From Planctomycetota bacterium (GTDB lineage Bacteria > Planctomycetota > B15-G4), in the NCBI GenBank assembly GCA_029259715.1, contig JAJDEP010000016.1:308557-372556 (forward strand): a stretch of 64,000 nucleotides of DNA, in the 5' to 3' direction. A program made the position numbers and the translations under genes. Each line of letters starts with the position of its first letter. Positions within the stretch are counted from its first letter, which is position 1. Below the pieces are notes generated by a model. The model ran no database searches. It saw only the letters and a program-made list of their open reading frames with translations, and was not told the origin of the DNA. Shown here piece by piece: positions 46,862-55,752 of the stretch.

Positions 46862-48622
46862 CTAGCGGTCGGTGCCCTGAGCCCCGCCGGACGCGCCTGC
46901 GTTCGGGTTCTTGCGGATCAGGATCTGCACCACGGTGCCCGACCAGTTGTCGGCGTCACACACCGCTACGATGTCGCTGTAGCCGTCGCCGTTGAGGTCG
47001 ACGACGCGCAGCCAGTCGACGCCGTCGACGGCCGACGGCAGGGGTTGCCGGGCGACGGGCACGTCGTTCTTGGTGAGCAGGTGCAGGTCCCATCCGGGGG
47101 TGGGGACCCGGTTGGGCAGGTCGAGCAGCTCCATGTCGAAGGCCGCGCCGTCCTCGACATCGTCGACGATGCCGAAGATGAACGACTCGATCAGCCCATC
47201 GATGCCCTCGACCTTGGCCCGCTGCACGAGGTCCGGCGCGAAGTCCGCCGGCCGCCGGTCGCGCAGCACCACCAGCTCGTCGCCGCGTTGGTCGATGACG
47301 TCGTCGACGCGGCCGTCGCCGTCGAAGTCGAGCAGCGTGGCGGGCCAGCTCAACTTGTCGGTGATCTCGTCGCCGTAGTCCTCCCACTCCTCGCGGTCCT
47401 TGTCGGTGACCAGGCCGATCAGCGCGGGGAGCCGCAGCGAGATGCGCTTGCGGCTGGTGGGCTTGCGCACGAAGCGCCCGCCCTCGTTGCGATAGGTGTA
47501 GACGTCGAAGTCGAGGGACCCGGCGATGACCAGCCAGCGCAGCACGGTGCCCAGTGAGATGGTCTCGGCGCGCAGCAACTGCAGGTCGACGAGCCCGTCG
47601 CCATCGACGTCGCGCATGACGAAGTGCAGCACGTTGCCGCTGGCCTTGAGCACCTGGTCGGCGCGGGCCGGGTCGAGCCCGTGGGTGCCGCCGAGGTGCA
47701 CCGTGAAGCGGTTGCCCCGCTGCAGGATCAGATCGTGGGGGGCCACGCCGTCGACGTCGTCGATCTGCCAGTTGAGCTGAGGCGTGACGTTGGCGAAGAG
47801 GTCCTCGAGGTCGATGCTCTCGGGCGAGTCGACCTCGGCGCGCAGGGCTTCCAGATCGAGGGTCCAGGACGGCTCGGACGGAAGCGTGTCCCCGGCCAGG
47901 TACACCGCCAGCTCCTGCTTGCTCTCGGCGAGCAGATCGGTGCGCCCGTCCCCGTCGACGTCCTCGATGCTGAACAGGGGGATGCCGATCTCCTGTCCGA
48001 AGCGGCCGTCGAGGCTTTCGGGGTCGCCGACCTTCAGCTCGATCTCCGCCTCGTAGACCACCGAGAGGGGTTGTGGGTCGAGGCCGCCCTCGGTGCCGCG
48101 GTGGATCAGGAAGCGTCCGGATCCCGGGATGATCACGTCGCGCCGCCCGTCGCCGTCGACGTCGCGCACGAAGCGCATGCGGCGGATGCCGCGGGGCAGG
48201 AAGCCGCCCGCGTCGGCGAGCCAGACCTCGGCCTCGTCGGAGCCCGAGACCGGCCGGAAGACGAGCACCCGCGCGCCGCTGTCGAGGACCACCACGTCGT
48301 CGGCGCCGTCGCCGTCGATGTCGGCGATGTCCCAGGCGGACTTGGTGGAGGGCCAGGAGATCGACCAGTCGGGCTCGGTCGCATAGGTGTCGTCGTCGGC
48401 CAGGAAGCTCACCCCGACGCCGTTGATGCCGATGCGCACGAGGTCGGCCCGCCCGTCGCCGTCCATGTCCGTGAGCTTGAGGCGCGAGCCGTCCTGGATG
48501 CCGATGCGCACCACCGTCTCGAGGAAGTCCCCCGTGCCGACGTCATCGACGGGGGCGGCCCCGCACAGGGCGAGCAGCGCAGCGGCGACGACACGCCGGA
48601 AGGGGGGCCGGGGCGCGCTCAT
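46862..48622 (-). CDS. Secreted FG-GAP/VCBS repeat protein A
   Basis: A 586-residue exported protein with an N-terminal signal (VVAAALLALCGAAP). Repeated Asp-rich calcium-type loops follow (DMDGDGRADL, DIDGDGADDV, DVDGDGRRDV, DVDGDGRTDL, DVDGDGLVDL, DFDGDGRVDDV, DLNGDGYSDI) spaced as beta-propeller blades. It is probably an integrin-alpha-like propeller at the cell surface; ligand unknown. Its ATG overlaps the stop of repeat protein B by 4 bp, and both follow the PDZ lipoprotein in one operon. Confidence 0.88.
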   Translation of the reverse strand: MSAPRPPFRRVVAAALLALCGAAPVDDVGTGDFLETVVRIGIQDGSRLKLTDMDGDGRADLVRIGINGVGVSFLADDDTYATEPDWSISWPSTKSAWDIADIDGDGADDVVVLDSGARVLVFRPVSGSDEAEVWLADAGGFLPRGIRRMRFVRDVDGDGRRDVIIPGSGRFLIHRGTEGGLDPQPLSVVYEAEIELKVGDPESLDGRFGQEIGIPLFSIEDVDGDGRTDLLAESKQELAVYLAGDTLPSEPSWTLDLEALRAEVDSPESIDLEDLFANVTPQLNWQIDDVDGVAPHDLILQRGNRFTVHLGGTHGLDPARADQVLKASGNVLHFVMRDVDGDGLVDLQLLRAETISLGTVLRWLVIAGSLDFDVYTYRNEGGRFVRKPTSRKRISLRLPALIGLVTDKDREEWEDYGDEITDKLSWPATLLDFDGDGRVDDVIDQRGDELVVLRDRRPADFAPDLVQRAKVEGIDGLIESFIFGIVDDVEDGAAFDMELLDLPNRVPTPGWDLHLLTKNDVPVARQPLPSAVDGVDWLRVVDLNGDGYSDIVAVCDADNWSGTVVQILIRKNPNAGASGGAQGTDR

Positions 48623-50181
48623 CGGTCGGTCCGCCGTGAGAGCAACAGCAGCAGCGTGTCCCGCCGGTGACTGATCATGTCGCCGAGCCCGTCGGCGTTG
48701 ACGTCGCGCACGACCAGGTTGGTGATGCTCCCGCGGGCGTCGAAGCGCTGCCAGGCCTGGTCATCGATGGACCAGGTCTCGCCCCCGAACCAACCCGAAT
48801 CGCGCTGCAGCCGGCGCACGGAGATGCGCCCGTCGAGGTCGATCTCCACCAGGTCGGCCAGCCCGTCACCGCTGAGGTCCTCCTCGAGGTAGCGGCCCAC
48901 CAGCGCCGCCTGCAGCGACTCGATGTCGAAGATGCTCTCGTTGCGCATGGAGGGCTGTCGCTCGAAGGGCGTCTCGCCCCGCCCGAGGAAGATGAGCTGA
49001 TTGCGGCGCAGTTCGAAGCCCGTCGCCACGTCCAGCAGCGACGGCATCTCGTACTTGGCGACGACCAGGTCGAGGCGCCCGTCCCGGTCGACGTCGGAGA
49101 GCTGGAAGCGGATCTCGTGGGCCTCGAAGCGCAGCACCTGATCGGGTGTCTCGGGATACAGCCGGTCGCCGTCGTTGATGAGCACGAGCAGGCGGATCAG
49201 CGCGGGCCCCAGGCCCTCGGAGCCCGACGTGACCTTGGCGACCATGTCCATGTCGCCGTCGCCGTCGAGATCGAAGAGCGTGCGCTCGATCTTCCCGTCG
49301 AGGTACTCGGGGCGCGGCTCGACACGCGACGCCTCGGCGGGGATCGCGCCGTCCTGCGCCAGGTGCACCGCCAGCCCGTCCTGGTCGCGGTCGAGCATGT
49401 CGATGCGGCCGTCGCCGTCGACGTCCACCAGCGCCGGGGAGCGGATGCTGCGGCGGGTGCGCAGCAGCGAGAGCGTGGGGATCTCGTCGTCCTCGAGCAG
49501 GATGCCGCCCGAGGCGTCGAAGTCGAAGCGCATGCGATCGCGACCGGCGCTCATGCTCGAGCGCTCGCGGGTCTCGAACAGGGCGCCCGCGACGGTCTCG
49601 TCGGCGAAGTGGGACAGCCGCTCGTAAGGGCCGTCCGGCGCGCCGCCCCACAGGCCGAAGCCGTCCTTCTCGGCGATGAGCAGCGCGTCGCCGCGGCCTG
49701 GCGTCCCAGACGGCAGCACGTAGCGCCACAGCGGCATCGACCCGCCGTCGGGGACGTCGAAGAACATGGGCGTCTCGACGAGCCGGGCGATGTTGTCGCG
49801 ATAACCGTCGCGGGTGGGCGAGTAGCTGAACACCCCCGAGGGCGTCATGAAGAACAGCTCGAGGCCGGGCTCGCTGCGCAGGTCCGCGAAGCCGTAGGTG
49901 GTCACGTCGTCCATGACGACGATGGAGCGCCGCGGCTCGGCCTGCAGTCGACCCGCGTCATCGAAGGCGTGGATGCGCAGCTCGCGGCGGCTCCGGTCGG
50001 TGCCCTTGCGCGTGGCCACGGCGACGACCAGTTCGAGGGTCCCGTCGCCGTCGACGTCGACGAACTGGCGATCGAAGATCTCGCCGTCGACGGTGACGCG
50101 GTGCTCGACGAAACTCACGGCGTCGGCGGCATCGGGTGCGGCTGCGACCGCCAGGAGCAGGGGGAGGACGAGCCGGATCAT
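48619..50181 (-). CDS. Secreted FG-GAP/VCBS repeat protein B
   Basis: A 520-residue exported protein (signal LVLPLLLAVAAAPDAADA). Repeats of the form DVDGDGTLEL, DVDGDGRIDM, DLDGDGDMDM, DVDRDGRLDL, DLSGDGLADL and DVNADGLGDM again suggest an integrin-type beta-propeller. Similar in layout to protein A but not closely alike between the motifs, so an old duplication or parallel recruitment. It overlaps the PDZ gene upstream and protein A downstream by 4 bp each. Confidence 0.88.
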   Translation of the reverse strand: MIRLVLPLLLAVAAAPDAADAVSFVEHRVTVDGEIFDRQFVDVDGDGTLELVVAVATRKGTDRSRRELRIHAFDDAGRLQAEPRRSIVVMDDVTTYGFADLRSEPGLELFFMTPSGVFSYSPTRDGYRDNIARLVETPMFFDVPDGGSMPLWRYVLPSGTPGRGDALLIAEKDGFGLWGGAPDGPYERLSHFADETVAGALFETRERSSMSAGRDRMRFDFDASGGILLEDDEIPTLSLLRTRRSIRSPALVDVDGDGRIDMLDRDQDGLAVHLAQDGAIPAEASRVEPRPEYLDGKIERTLFDLDGDGDMDMVAKVTSGSEGLGPALIRLLVLINDGDRLYPETPDQVLRFEAHEIRFQLSDVDRDGRLDLVVAKYEMPSLLDVATGFELRRNQLIFLGRGETPFERQPSMRNESIFDIESLQAALVGRYLEEDLSGDGLADLVEIDLDGRISVRRLQRDSGWFGGETWSIDDQAWQRFDARGSITNLVVRDVNADGLGDMISHRRDTLLLLLSRRTDR

Positions 50182-51131
50182 TCCGCCAGCTGCCCGGTGC
50201 CCGAGGAGAACTCGAAGAACTCGAGCAGCGTCCAGGTGCGTTCGCCGCCCACGCGCTCGTAGGAGAACAGCGAGAAGAGCCAGAGGTCGATGATGTCGAG
50301 GCGCGCGGCGTCGCCGTCAGGGTCCGCTGAGTACGACCAGAGGATGGGCACGTCGAACTCGGTGACGCGCCGTGGCGAGTCGGCCAGCGCCAGCTCGGTC
50401 ACCGTCTCGGCGCCGGCGTGTCGCCAGGTGAGCGTGACGTCCGCGCCGGGGTCGCGCGCCTGCAGGCGCCGCACGAGGGCGCGGGCGGAGCGCACGGACT
50501 CGCCGTCGATGGCGGTCACGACAGCACCCAGGGGCAGCCCGGCCGCGATGACCGGCGAGCCGGGTGAGGCCGACACCAGGCGCACGCCGCCGCCGGCGTC
50601 GTTCCACCCGGCGCGACTGCGGGCGGGGTCGAGCAACCACAGGGGCGCCCCGACGTCCGCGCCGCGGGGTCTGTCGCCGCTGCTCACGAGCCGCACGGGC
50701 ACGTCGAAGACGGCGTCGCCCCGGCGCACGGTGAGCGCGACGGTGGTGTCGGCCGCGCGCTCCGCCACCCGCGCCTCCAACTCGGCGGGGTCGGTCAGGG
50801 GATGGCCGTCGATCTCGAGCACGACGTCGCCCGCCGTCAGCCCCGCGCCCTCCGCCGGCGAGTTCTCGACGACGCGCGCGACACGCACGCCGGGCTCGAA
50901 GAAGAGCGCGTCGAGGGAGCGGCTGTCGTTCTCCTCGGTGTGCAGGCCGAGGAAGGCGCCGCGCTGGGGCGCGGCGGGCCAGGCGTCCACCTCCGGCAGG
51001 GGCACCGGGAGCGGCGCGAGGGGGGCGCTCGAGCAGGCCGAGGTGGTCAGCGCCACGAGCACCACGACCCCCAGCGCTACGACGGGACGTCGGCCCGGCG
51101 GGACGGGGGCGCGCTGTGTCGGCTGTCGCAT
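50178..51131 (-). CDS. PDZ-domain lipoprotein
   Basis: A 317-residue protein with a lipoprotein signal (VVALGVVVLVALTTSACSS, lipobox TSAC). It has two PDZ-like modules: VARVVENSPAEGAGLTAGDV followed by LEIDGHPL (about 65-145), and VRLVSASPGSPVIAAGLPLG followed by AVVTAIDGESVRSA (about 185-250). No protease domain. The ATG at 51131 is chosen because it starts the signal peptide; an upstream extension is shadow sequence. It heads a PDZ / FG-GAP B / FG-GAP A operon with 4-bp overlaps, so the three probably act together at the envelope. Confidence 0.85.
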   Translation of the reverse strand: MRQPTQRAPVPPGRRPVVALGVVVLVALTTSACSSAPLAPLPVPLPEVDAWPAAPQRGAFLGLHTEENDSRSLDALFFEPGVRVARVVENSPAEGAGLTAGDVVLEIDGHPLTDPAELEARVAERAADTTVALTVRRGDAVFDVPVRLVSSGDRPRGADVGAPLWLLDPARSRAGWNDAGGGVRLVSASPGSPVIAAGLPLGAVVTAIDGESVRSARALVRRLQARDPGADVTLTWRHAGAETVTELALADSPRRVTEFDVPILWSYSADPDGDAARLDIIDLWLFSLFSYERVGGERTWTLLEFFEFSSGTGQLAE

Positions 51132-51326
51132 GGGGCCTCCTCGCCGGCCGCGAGATCGGGGGAACGACCCATGTTCGCACCCGTGGCGCGAGGTCGCTGC
51201 GCCTCCGGCGTGACAGGTCGGTGGCACCCTGCCATTGTGACCCGCCGACGCGGCCACTCACAGGGTTGCCAGGGCCTCGGAGGCGTCGAGATCGCTGGGA
51301 TATCGGGACGGCGGGCCGCGGGAGCC

Positions 51327-52211
51327 TCAGAGGCTGCGGCGTTGCAGGACCACTCCGGCCAGGGCCATGAGCAACAGGGCCTCGGGCCAGGGCAGCACCA
51401 GGTTCTGCCGCAGCAAGGCGTCGCTGAAGCCCGCGTCGGAGAATCCGCGCGCCATGCTGGCGACCTGGGCGACGTAGGAGTTGTCGACGAACGACGGGTT
51501 GAAGGCGGCGAAGACCCAGTAGCGCGCCTCCCCCATGACCTCCTTGAACAGGTCGAAGCCGAGGTAGGCGACCAGCGCCGTCCCGACCGCCGTCGAACCG
51601 CTGCCGGAGAGGGCCGAGACGAGCAGCCCGAAACCCCAGGTCGCCAGCAGGGCCGGCAAGGTCGTGCCGACCACCAGCAACAGCTGATCGTTCAACTCGC
51701 CCGGCGTGGCGAGGACGTCGCCGAACTCGATCACCGGTCCGAAGTCGAACAGCAACGCGGCGCCGCACCACGATCCGGCGGCGGTGACAGCCAGGCACCC
51801 GAGGCACAGCGGGAGTCCGAGCAGGGCGCGCCCCGCGGTGAGGGCCCCGCGTGAGGCGCTGCGCGTCCGCGCGAGACGCATCAGCCCGGCCTCGATGTCA
51901 CCGGCGATGACCCGCGCCGACAGGATCAGCAGGAGCAGGGCGCTCACGGTGAGTCCCGCGGCCCAGCCGTCGACGAAGGGGCCGTAGGCGTTGGAGGTCT
52001 CGAGGACGGCGGGGGCCGATCGTCCTTGTTGGAGGGCGTTGGCCACGGCCCGCGCGTAGGCGGCCCGCTCCGCCAGGAAAGCCGCCCATACCCGGAGGAA
52101 GGAGAGCACGGCGAGGAACGCCGCCGCCCACCACACCGCCCGTCCCCGGGTCAGGCGGAACCACTCGGCCCGGAAGACGGCGAACCCGCCGCTCACGACG
52201 CCGCCGCTCAT
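51327..52211 (-). CDS. ABC-2 type permease
   Basis: A 294-residue membrane protein with about six helices (for example AVWWAAAFLAVLSFLRVWAAF; LTVSALLLLILSARVIAGDI; LGLPLCLGCLAVTAAGSW; LLATWGFGLLVSAL; PEALLLMALAGVVL). The DIEAGLMRLARTRSASRG segment after helix 2 is the usual ABC-2 coupling region. Its start overlaps the ATPase gene stop by 4 bp. It is likely an exporter; substrate unknown. 195 bp separate it from the PDZ operon. Confidence 0.88.
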   Translation of the reverse strand: MSGGVVSGGFAVFRAEWFRLTRGRAVWWAAAFLAVLSFLRVWAAFLAERAAYARAVANALQQGRSAPAVLETSNAYGPFVDGWAAGLTVSALLLLILSARVIAGDIEAGLMRLARTRSASRGALTAGRALLGLPLCLGCLAVTAAGSWCGAALLFDFGPVIEFGDVLATPGELNDQLLLVVGTTLPALLATWGFGLLVSALSGSGSTAVGTALVAYLGFDLFKEVMGEARYWVFAAFNPSFVDNSYVAQVASMARGFSDAGFSDALLRQNLVLPWPEALLLMALAGVVLQRRSL

Positions 52212-53254
52212 GACCCGGCCACGCCCGACGCCGCCTCGCCGCGATCCTTGCGCGCCAGCAGGCTGGAGAAGACGGCGGCCAGGGTGGCGCGCTCGGGTCG
52301 CAGGGCCGAGACCTCACAGCCGCCGTCCAGCAGCGCGCGGTTGAGGGCCGCGGGAGCGATGGCGGTGGCCTGGACGACGATCTCGTCGGCCCGCTCGTCG
52401 CCGGCGCCGGCCGCGACCAGCGTGACCCCGGGCAGGGCGGCCAGCAGGTCACGGGCCCGGTCGAGGGGGGTGGCGGTGAGCCGCACCCGACCCTGCGAGG
52501 AGGCCAGCAGGTCAGCGAGGGAGCCGCTCGCCAGCACCTCACCGTCGGCGAGCACGCCCACGTGGGTGACGATGCGCTCCATCTCGTGCAGCCGGTGGCT
52601 GGAGAGGACCACGGTGGCGCCCTCGTCCCGGAGCCGGGCGAAGAGCTCGAGCATCTGGTTCACGCCGACGGCGTCGAGGCCCGAGAGGGGCTCGTCGAAG
52701 ACCAGCAGGCGCGGCTGCCCCAGGAGGGCCCGGGCGATGGACAGGCGGCGCTTCTGCCCCAGCGACATGGCCCCGGCCCGGCGTCCGGCGAGGTCGGCCA
52801 GGCCCACCAGTTGCAGGGCCTCGGTGAGGCTGCGCCCGCCCTCGTGACCCAGCAGCATCTGGGCGTAACGCAGGTTGGCCCGGGCCGTCAGGCCGGGAAC
52901 GAGGTCCGCCGTGTCGAAGACAGCCGCCACCCGCCCCGCCCGGCGGTGGATCGAGGCCGCGGGCCCGCCCAGGATCTCCAGCGTGTGCGTCCCCGGATCA
53001 GGCCGCAGCAGGCCCAGGGCACAGGCCAGGGTGGTGGTCTTGCCGCACCCGGTGGGGCCCATCAGGCCGAAGAGCTGACCCTCCCCGATGGTCAGCGAGA
53101 CGTCCCGGACCGCCCGGACCCGCCCGTAGGTCTTGGAGAGGCCTCTCACGCACAGGGCCGGCGGGGTTTGGGCCGCCGGGTCTTGGTCCGCCGGGGCGGG
53201 GCCCGACGGATCGGGGGCCGACAGCGGGGGGGCCGGCGTGGGCGGGACGGGCAT
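52208..53254 (-). CDS. ABC transporter ATPase (ABC-2 partner)
   Basis: A 348-residue ATPase. A Pro/Ala-rich N-terminal extension of about 33 residues precedes the conserved LCVRGLSKTYGRVRAVRDVS. Walker A is GPTGCGKTT, the signature is MSLGQKRRLSIARAL, Walker B is LLVFDEPLSGLD, and the switch His is in LSSHRLHEME. The C-terminal ~110 residues are the DUF4162-like tail common in ABC-2 exporters. ATG 53254 is taken because the frame upstream is antisense to the HEAT gene. The repeat-like Pro/Ala/Asp N-terminus is encoded by near-tandem GC-rich units (about 53160-53220). Confidence 0.92.
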   Translation of the reverse strand: MPVPPTPAPPLSAPDPSGPAPADQDPAAQTPPALCVRGLSKTYGRVRAVRDVSLTIGEGQLFGLMGPTGCGKTTTLACALGLLRPDPGTHTLEILGGPAASIHRRAGRVAAVFDTADLVPGLTARANLRYAQMLLGHEGGRSLTEALQLVGLADLAGRRAGAMSLGQKRRLSIARALLGQPRLLVFDEPLSGLDAVGVNQMLELFARLRDEGATVVLSSHRLHEMERIVTHVGVLADGEVLASGSLADLLASSQGRVRLTATPLDRARDLLAALPGVTLVAAGAGDERADEIVVQATAIAPAALNRALLDGGCEVSALRPERATLAAVFSSLLARKDRGEAASGVAGS

Positions 53255-53344
53255 GGGGCGAGCGTAGCACCGTGATGGGCCTTTCCGTATGCTGCCGGTT
53301 GTATCCGTACAGACCTTTAAAAGAGGCGTTTCGGCACTAAGACC

Positions 53345-54391
53345 GTGGGTAGACAAGGGCCGGGATTCGACGACGACGAGGCTGTGGCGCCGGCTGTTCC
53401 GCCACCGACGCCACCGGTCTATGACGAGGAGCCCCCCGAGCACGTCCCGGGCTCGTTTCTCTCGGCGCTGCCGCAGTTCTTCGTCTTCCCGATGATCCTG
53501 GTGGGCACGCTGCTGGTGGTCTGGATCGGCCTGCAGTGGATGGTGGTCGACACACCCGCGAGCGCCCGCGAACTGCTCACGGAGATGCGCTCGGCCGGCG
53601 CCCACTCGCGTTGGCAGGTGGCCCAGCAGCTGGCCGAGGGGCTGCAACGCGGCACCCTCGATCTGGACGAGGTGCCGGCCTCCGAGCTCTCCGCCCTGTA
53701 TGCCGTGATGACGCCGGATTTCGGCGACGCGGCCACCGACGAGATGCGCGAGCAGTCCGTGCTCATGCGCCAGTACCTGCTGAGCGTGCTGGCCTCCAAG
53801 GCCGACCCGGCCCTGACCCATCACGCCGTCGAGGCCCTGCAGGACGAGTCCATCGATGTGCGCCTCTCGGCGCTGATGGCCCTGGCCCAAATGGCCGATC
53901 CGGCCGCTGAGGCCCCGTTGACGGCCCTCCTCGCCCGAAGCGACACCCACCGGGAGCGCTTCGTGGCCATCGCGGCCCTGGCCATGATCGGCACGCCGGC
54001 GGCCCTCGATTCCCTGGCGGGCCTGCTGGGCGGCGACGACTCCCTCGACCACCGCAACGCGGTGCTGTCGCTGGCCTCGCGGGGCGACGCGCGCGCCTTG
54101 CCGCACCTGATCGACATGCTGTCCCGGGAGAGCTACGGCTCGGACCCGGCCCTCGATCCTCCCGATGCGGCGCTGCTCGATACGGCATCACGGGCCGAGG
54201 CCCGGGGCCGCGCGGTGGATGCGTTCCTCGAGAACGCCTGCCGGGCCGCGGGCAAGCTGGGCGAATCGGCGGCCGTGAACCCCCTGCGACGATTGGGTCG
54301 GGACGACCCTTCGGTAAAAGTACAATCCGCCGCGATCAACGCCCTCTACGACCTGGGGGCGACTTTGGAGACGGATGATGGCGACGACTGA
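53345..54391 (+). CDS. HEAT-repeat membrane protein heading the bc-complex operon
   Basis: A 348-residue protein. A Pro/Glu-rich cytoplasmic N-terminus is followed by one membrane segment (FFVFPMILVGTLLVVWIGLQWMV) and then HEAT/PBS-lyase-type helical repeats facing out of the cytoplasm (AVEALQDESIDVRLSALMALAQ; SLAGLLGGDDSLDHRNAVLSLA; SAAVNPLRRLGRDDPSVKVQSAAINALYDLG). It overlaps the Rieske gene by 17 bp, so it is part of the bc operon. An accessory or assembly subunit of the complex is inferred from position only. GTG start. Confidence 0.8.
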   Translation: MGRQGPGFDDDEAVAPAVPPPTPPVYDEEPPEHVPGSFLSALPQFFVFPMILVGTLLVVWIGLQWMVVDTPASARELLTEMRSAGAHSRWQVAQQLAEGLQRGTLDLDEVPASELSALYAVMTPDFGDAATDEMREQSVLMRQYLLSVLASKADPALTHHAVEALQDESIDVRLSALMALAQMADPAAEAPLTALLARSDTHRERFVAIAALAMIGTPAALDSLAGLLGGDDSLDHRNAVLSLASRGDARALPHLIDMLSRESYGSDPALDPPDAALLDTASRAEARGRAVDAFLENACRAAGKLGESAAVNPLRRLGRDDPSVKVQSAAINALYDLGATLETDDGDD

Positions 54392-54935
54392 GGCATCACA
54401 ACGCGCGGCGGACGACCGCAACCCCGACCGCAGGTTGAGTCGGCGCGGCTTCCTGCTCGCGGGTTGGGGCCTGTTCATCCTGGCCGCCCACGTCGGGCTG
54501 CTCGGCATGGTGCGCTTCCTCTTCCCGAACGTGTTGTTCGAGCCGCCCATGAGCTTCAAGGCGGGACTGCCCGGCGATTTCGCCATGGGCGTCGACGAGC
54601 GCTTCAAGGACAGCCACTCCACGTGGATCGTGCGCAGTGCGTCCGACCCGCTGTCGGGACGTTCGGGCATCGAGGGCATCTTCGCCCTCAGCACGACGTG
54701 CACCCACCTGGGTTGCATCCCCAACTACCTGGCCGCCGACCGCAAGTTCAAGTGCCCCTGCCACGGCAGCGGCTTCCGCGAGAGCGGCATGAATTTCGAG
54801 GGCCCGGCGCCGAGACCCCTCGAACGTTGGCGTGTCGCCATCGCCGAGGACGGGCAGGTGCTCGTGGACAAGAATCAGAAGTACCAGTGGGAGAAGGGCC
54901 AGTGGATCGCTCCCGAAGCGTTCCTGACAGCCTGA
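54375..54935 (+). CDS. Rieske iron-sulfur protein of a bc complex
   Basis: A 186-residue subunit with an Arg-containing N-terminus ([16 protein letters not shown], twin-Arg-like, followed by the membrane anchor) and a C-terminal Rieske domain with both cluster motifs: CTHLGC (C109, H111, C114) and CPCHGS (C127, C129, H130). It passes electrons from quinol to cytochrome. An ATG-ATG start inside the end of the HEAT gene. The next gene is cytochrome b. Confidence 0.96.
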   Translation: MMATTEASQRAADDRNPDRRLSRRGFLLAGWGLFILAAHVGLLGMVRFLFPNVLFEPPMSFKAGLPGDFAMGVDERFKDSHSTWIVRSASDPLSGRSGIEGIFALSTTCTHLGCIPNYLAADRKFKCPCHGSGFRESGMNFEGPAPRPLERWRVAIAEDGQVLVDKNQKYQWEKGQWIAPEAFLTA

Positions 54936-54978
54936 GCCGGACAGCTCCAATGGGCGCGCACAACAGGAGGACGGACCC

Positions 54979-55752
54979 TTGGGTCTGATGAACAAGATCG
55001 CGGAGACGCAGGTCTGGAAGTCGATCTTCCGGCACGGCTATCCGAGCAACCCGCGCAACCGGGCGCTCGCGGCCCTGTCGAACGTCTTCCTGCACCTCCA
55101 CCCGGTGAAGGCCAAGAAGAGCGGCATCCGCCTCTCCTTCACCTGGTGCATGGGCGGGATCACGTTCTTCCTGTTCCTGCTCGAGACGCTCACGGGCGTC
55201 CTGCTGATGTTCTATTACCGGCCGACCATCGAGTACGCCTACAACGACGTCATCGCGCTGCGTGAGCACGTGCCCATGGGCATCATGCGCGAGCTGCATC
55301 GTTGGGGCGCTCACATGATGGTGCTGGCGGTGTGGCTGCACATGATGCGCGTGTTCCTCACGGGCAGCTACAAGCCGCCGCGTGAGTTCAACTGGAACAT
55401 CGGCGTGATCCTGCTGCTGCTCACGCTGCTGCTGTCGTTCACGGGTTATCTGCTGCCGTGGGATCAGCTGGCCATCTGGGCCATCACGGTCGGCAGCAAC
55501 ATGGCCCGGGCCCACCCGTTCATCGGGCACGAAGGACCGGGCGCCAGCTTGCTGGCCATCGGTGACGTGAGCCTGGTCACGCCGGCCAGCGACATCCGCT
55601 TCGGTCTGCTCGCCGGACGCTTCGTGGGGGCCGGCGCGTTGCTGCGCTTCTACGTGCTGCACTGTGTCGCGCTGCCCCTGGCCGCGGGACTGCTCATGGC
55701 GATCCACTTCTGGCGCGTCCGCAAGGACGGCGGCATCTCGGGGCCGATGTGA
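54979..55752 (+). CDS. Cytochrome b, N-terminal (b6-like) subunit
   Basis: A 257-residue integral membrane subunit corresponding to the four-helix b6 half that holds both b hemes. His pairs are visible in [20 protein letters not shown] and in [20 protein letters not shown]; the quinone-site-region TGYLLPWDQ is present. TTG start at 54979, eight bases after AGGAGG; an ATG three codons further on is the alternative. The split of cytochrome b from its C-terminal half is b6f-like. Its stop overlaps the next start (TGATG). Confidence 0.95.
   Translation: MGLMNKIAETQVWKSIFRHGYPSNPRNRALAALSNVFLHLHPVKAKKSGIRLSFTWCMGGITFFLFLLETLTGVLLMFYYRPTIEYAYNDVIALREHVPMGIMRELHRWGAHMMVLAVWLHMMRVFLTGSYKPPREFNWNIGVILLLLTLLLSFTGYLLPWDQLAIWAITVGSNMARAHPFIGHEGPGASLLAIGDVSLVTPASDIRFGLLAGRFVGAGALLRFYVLHCVALPLAAGLLMAIHFWRVRKDGGISGPM

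Noticed and set aside
52208..54106. A 632-residue version of the ABC ATPase starting far upstream
   Set aside because: The extra N-terminal half is antisense to the HEAT-repeat gene and is low-complexity His/Arg/Gln text without domains. ATG 53254 gives a normal ATPase.
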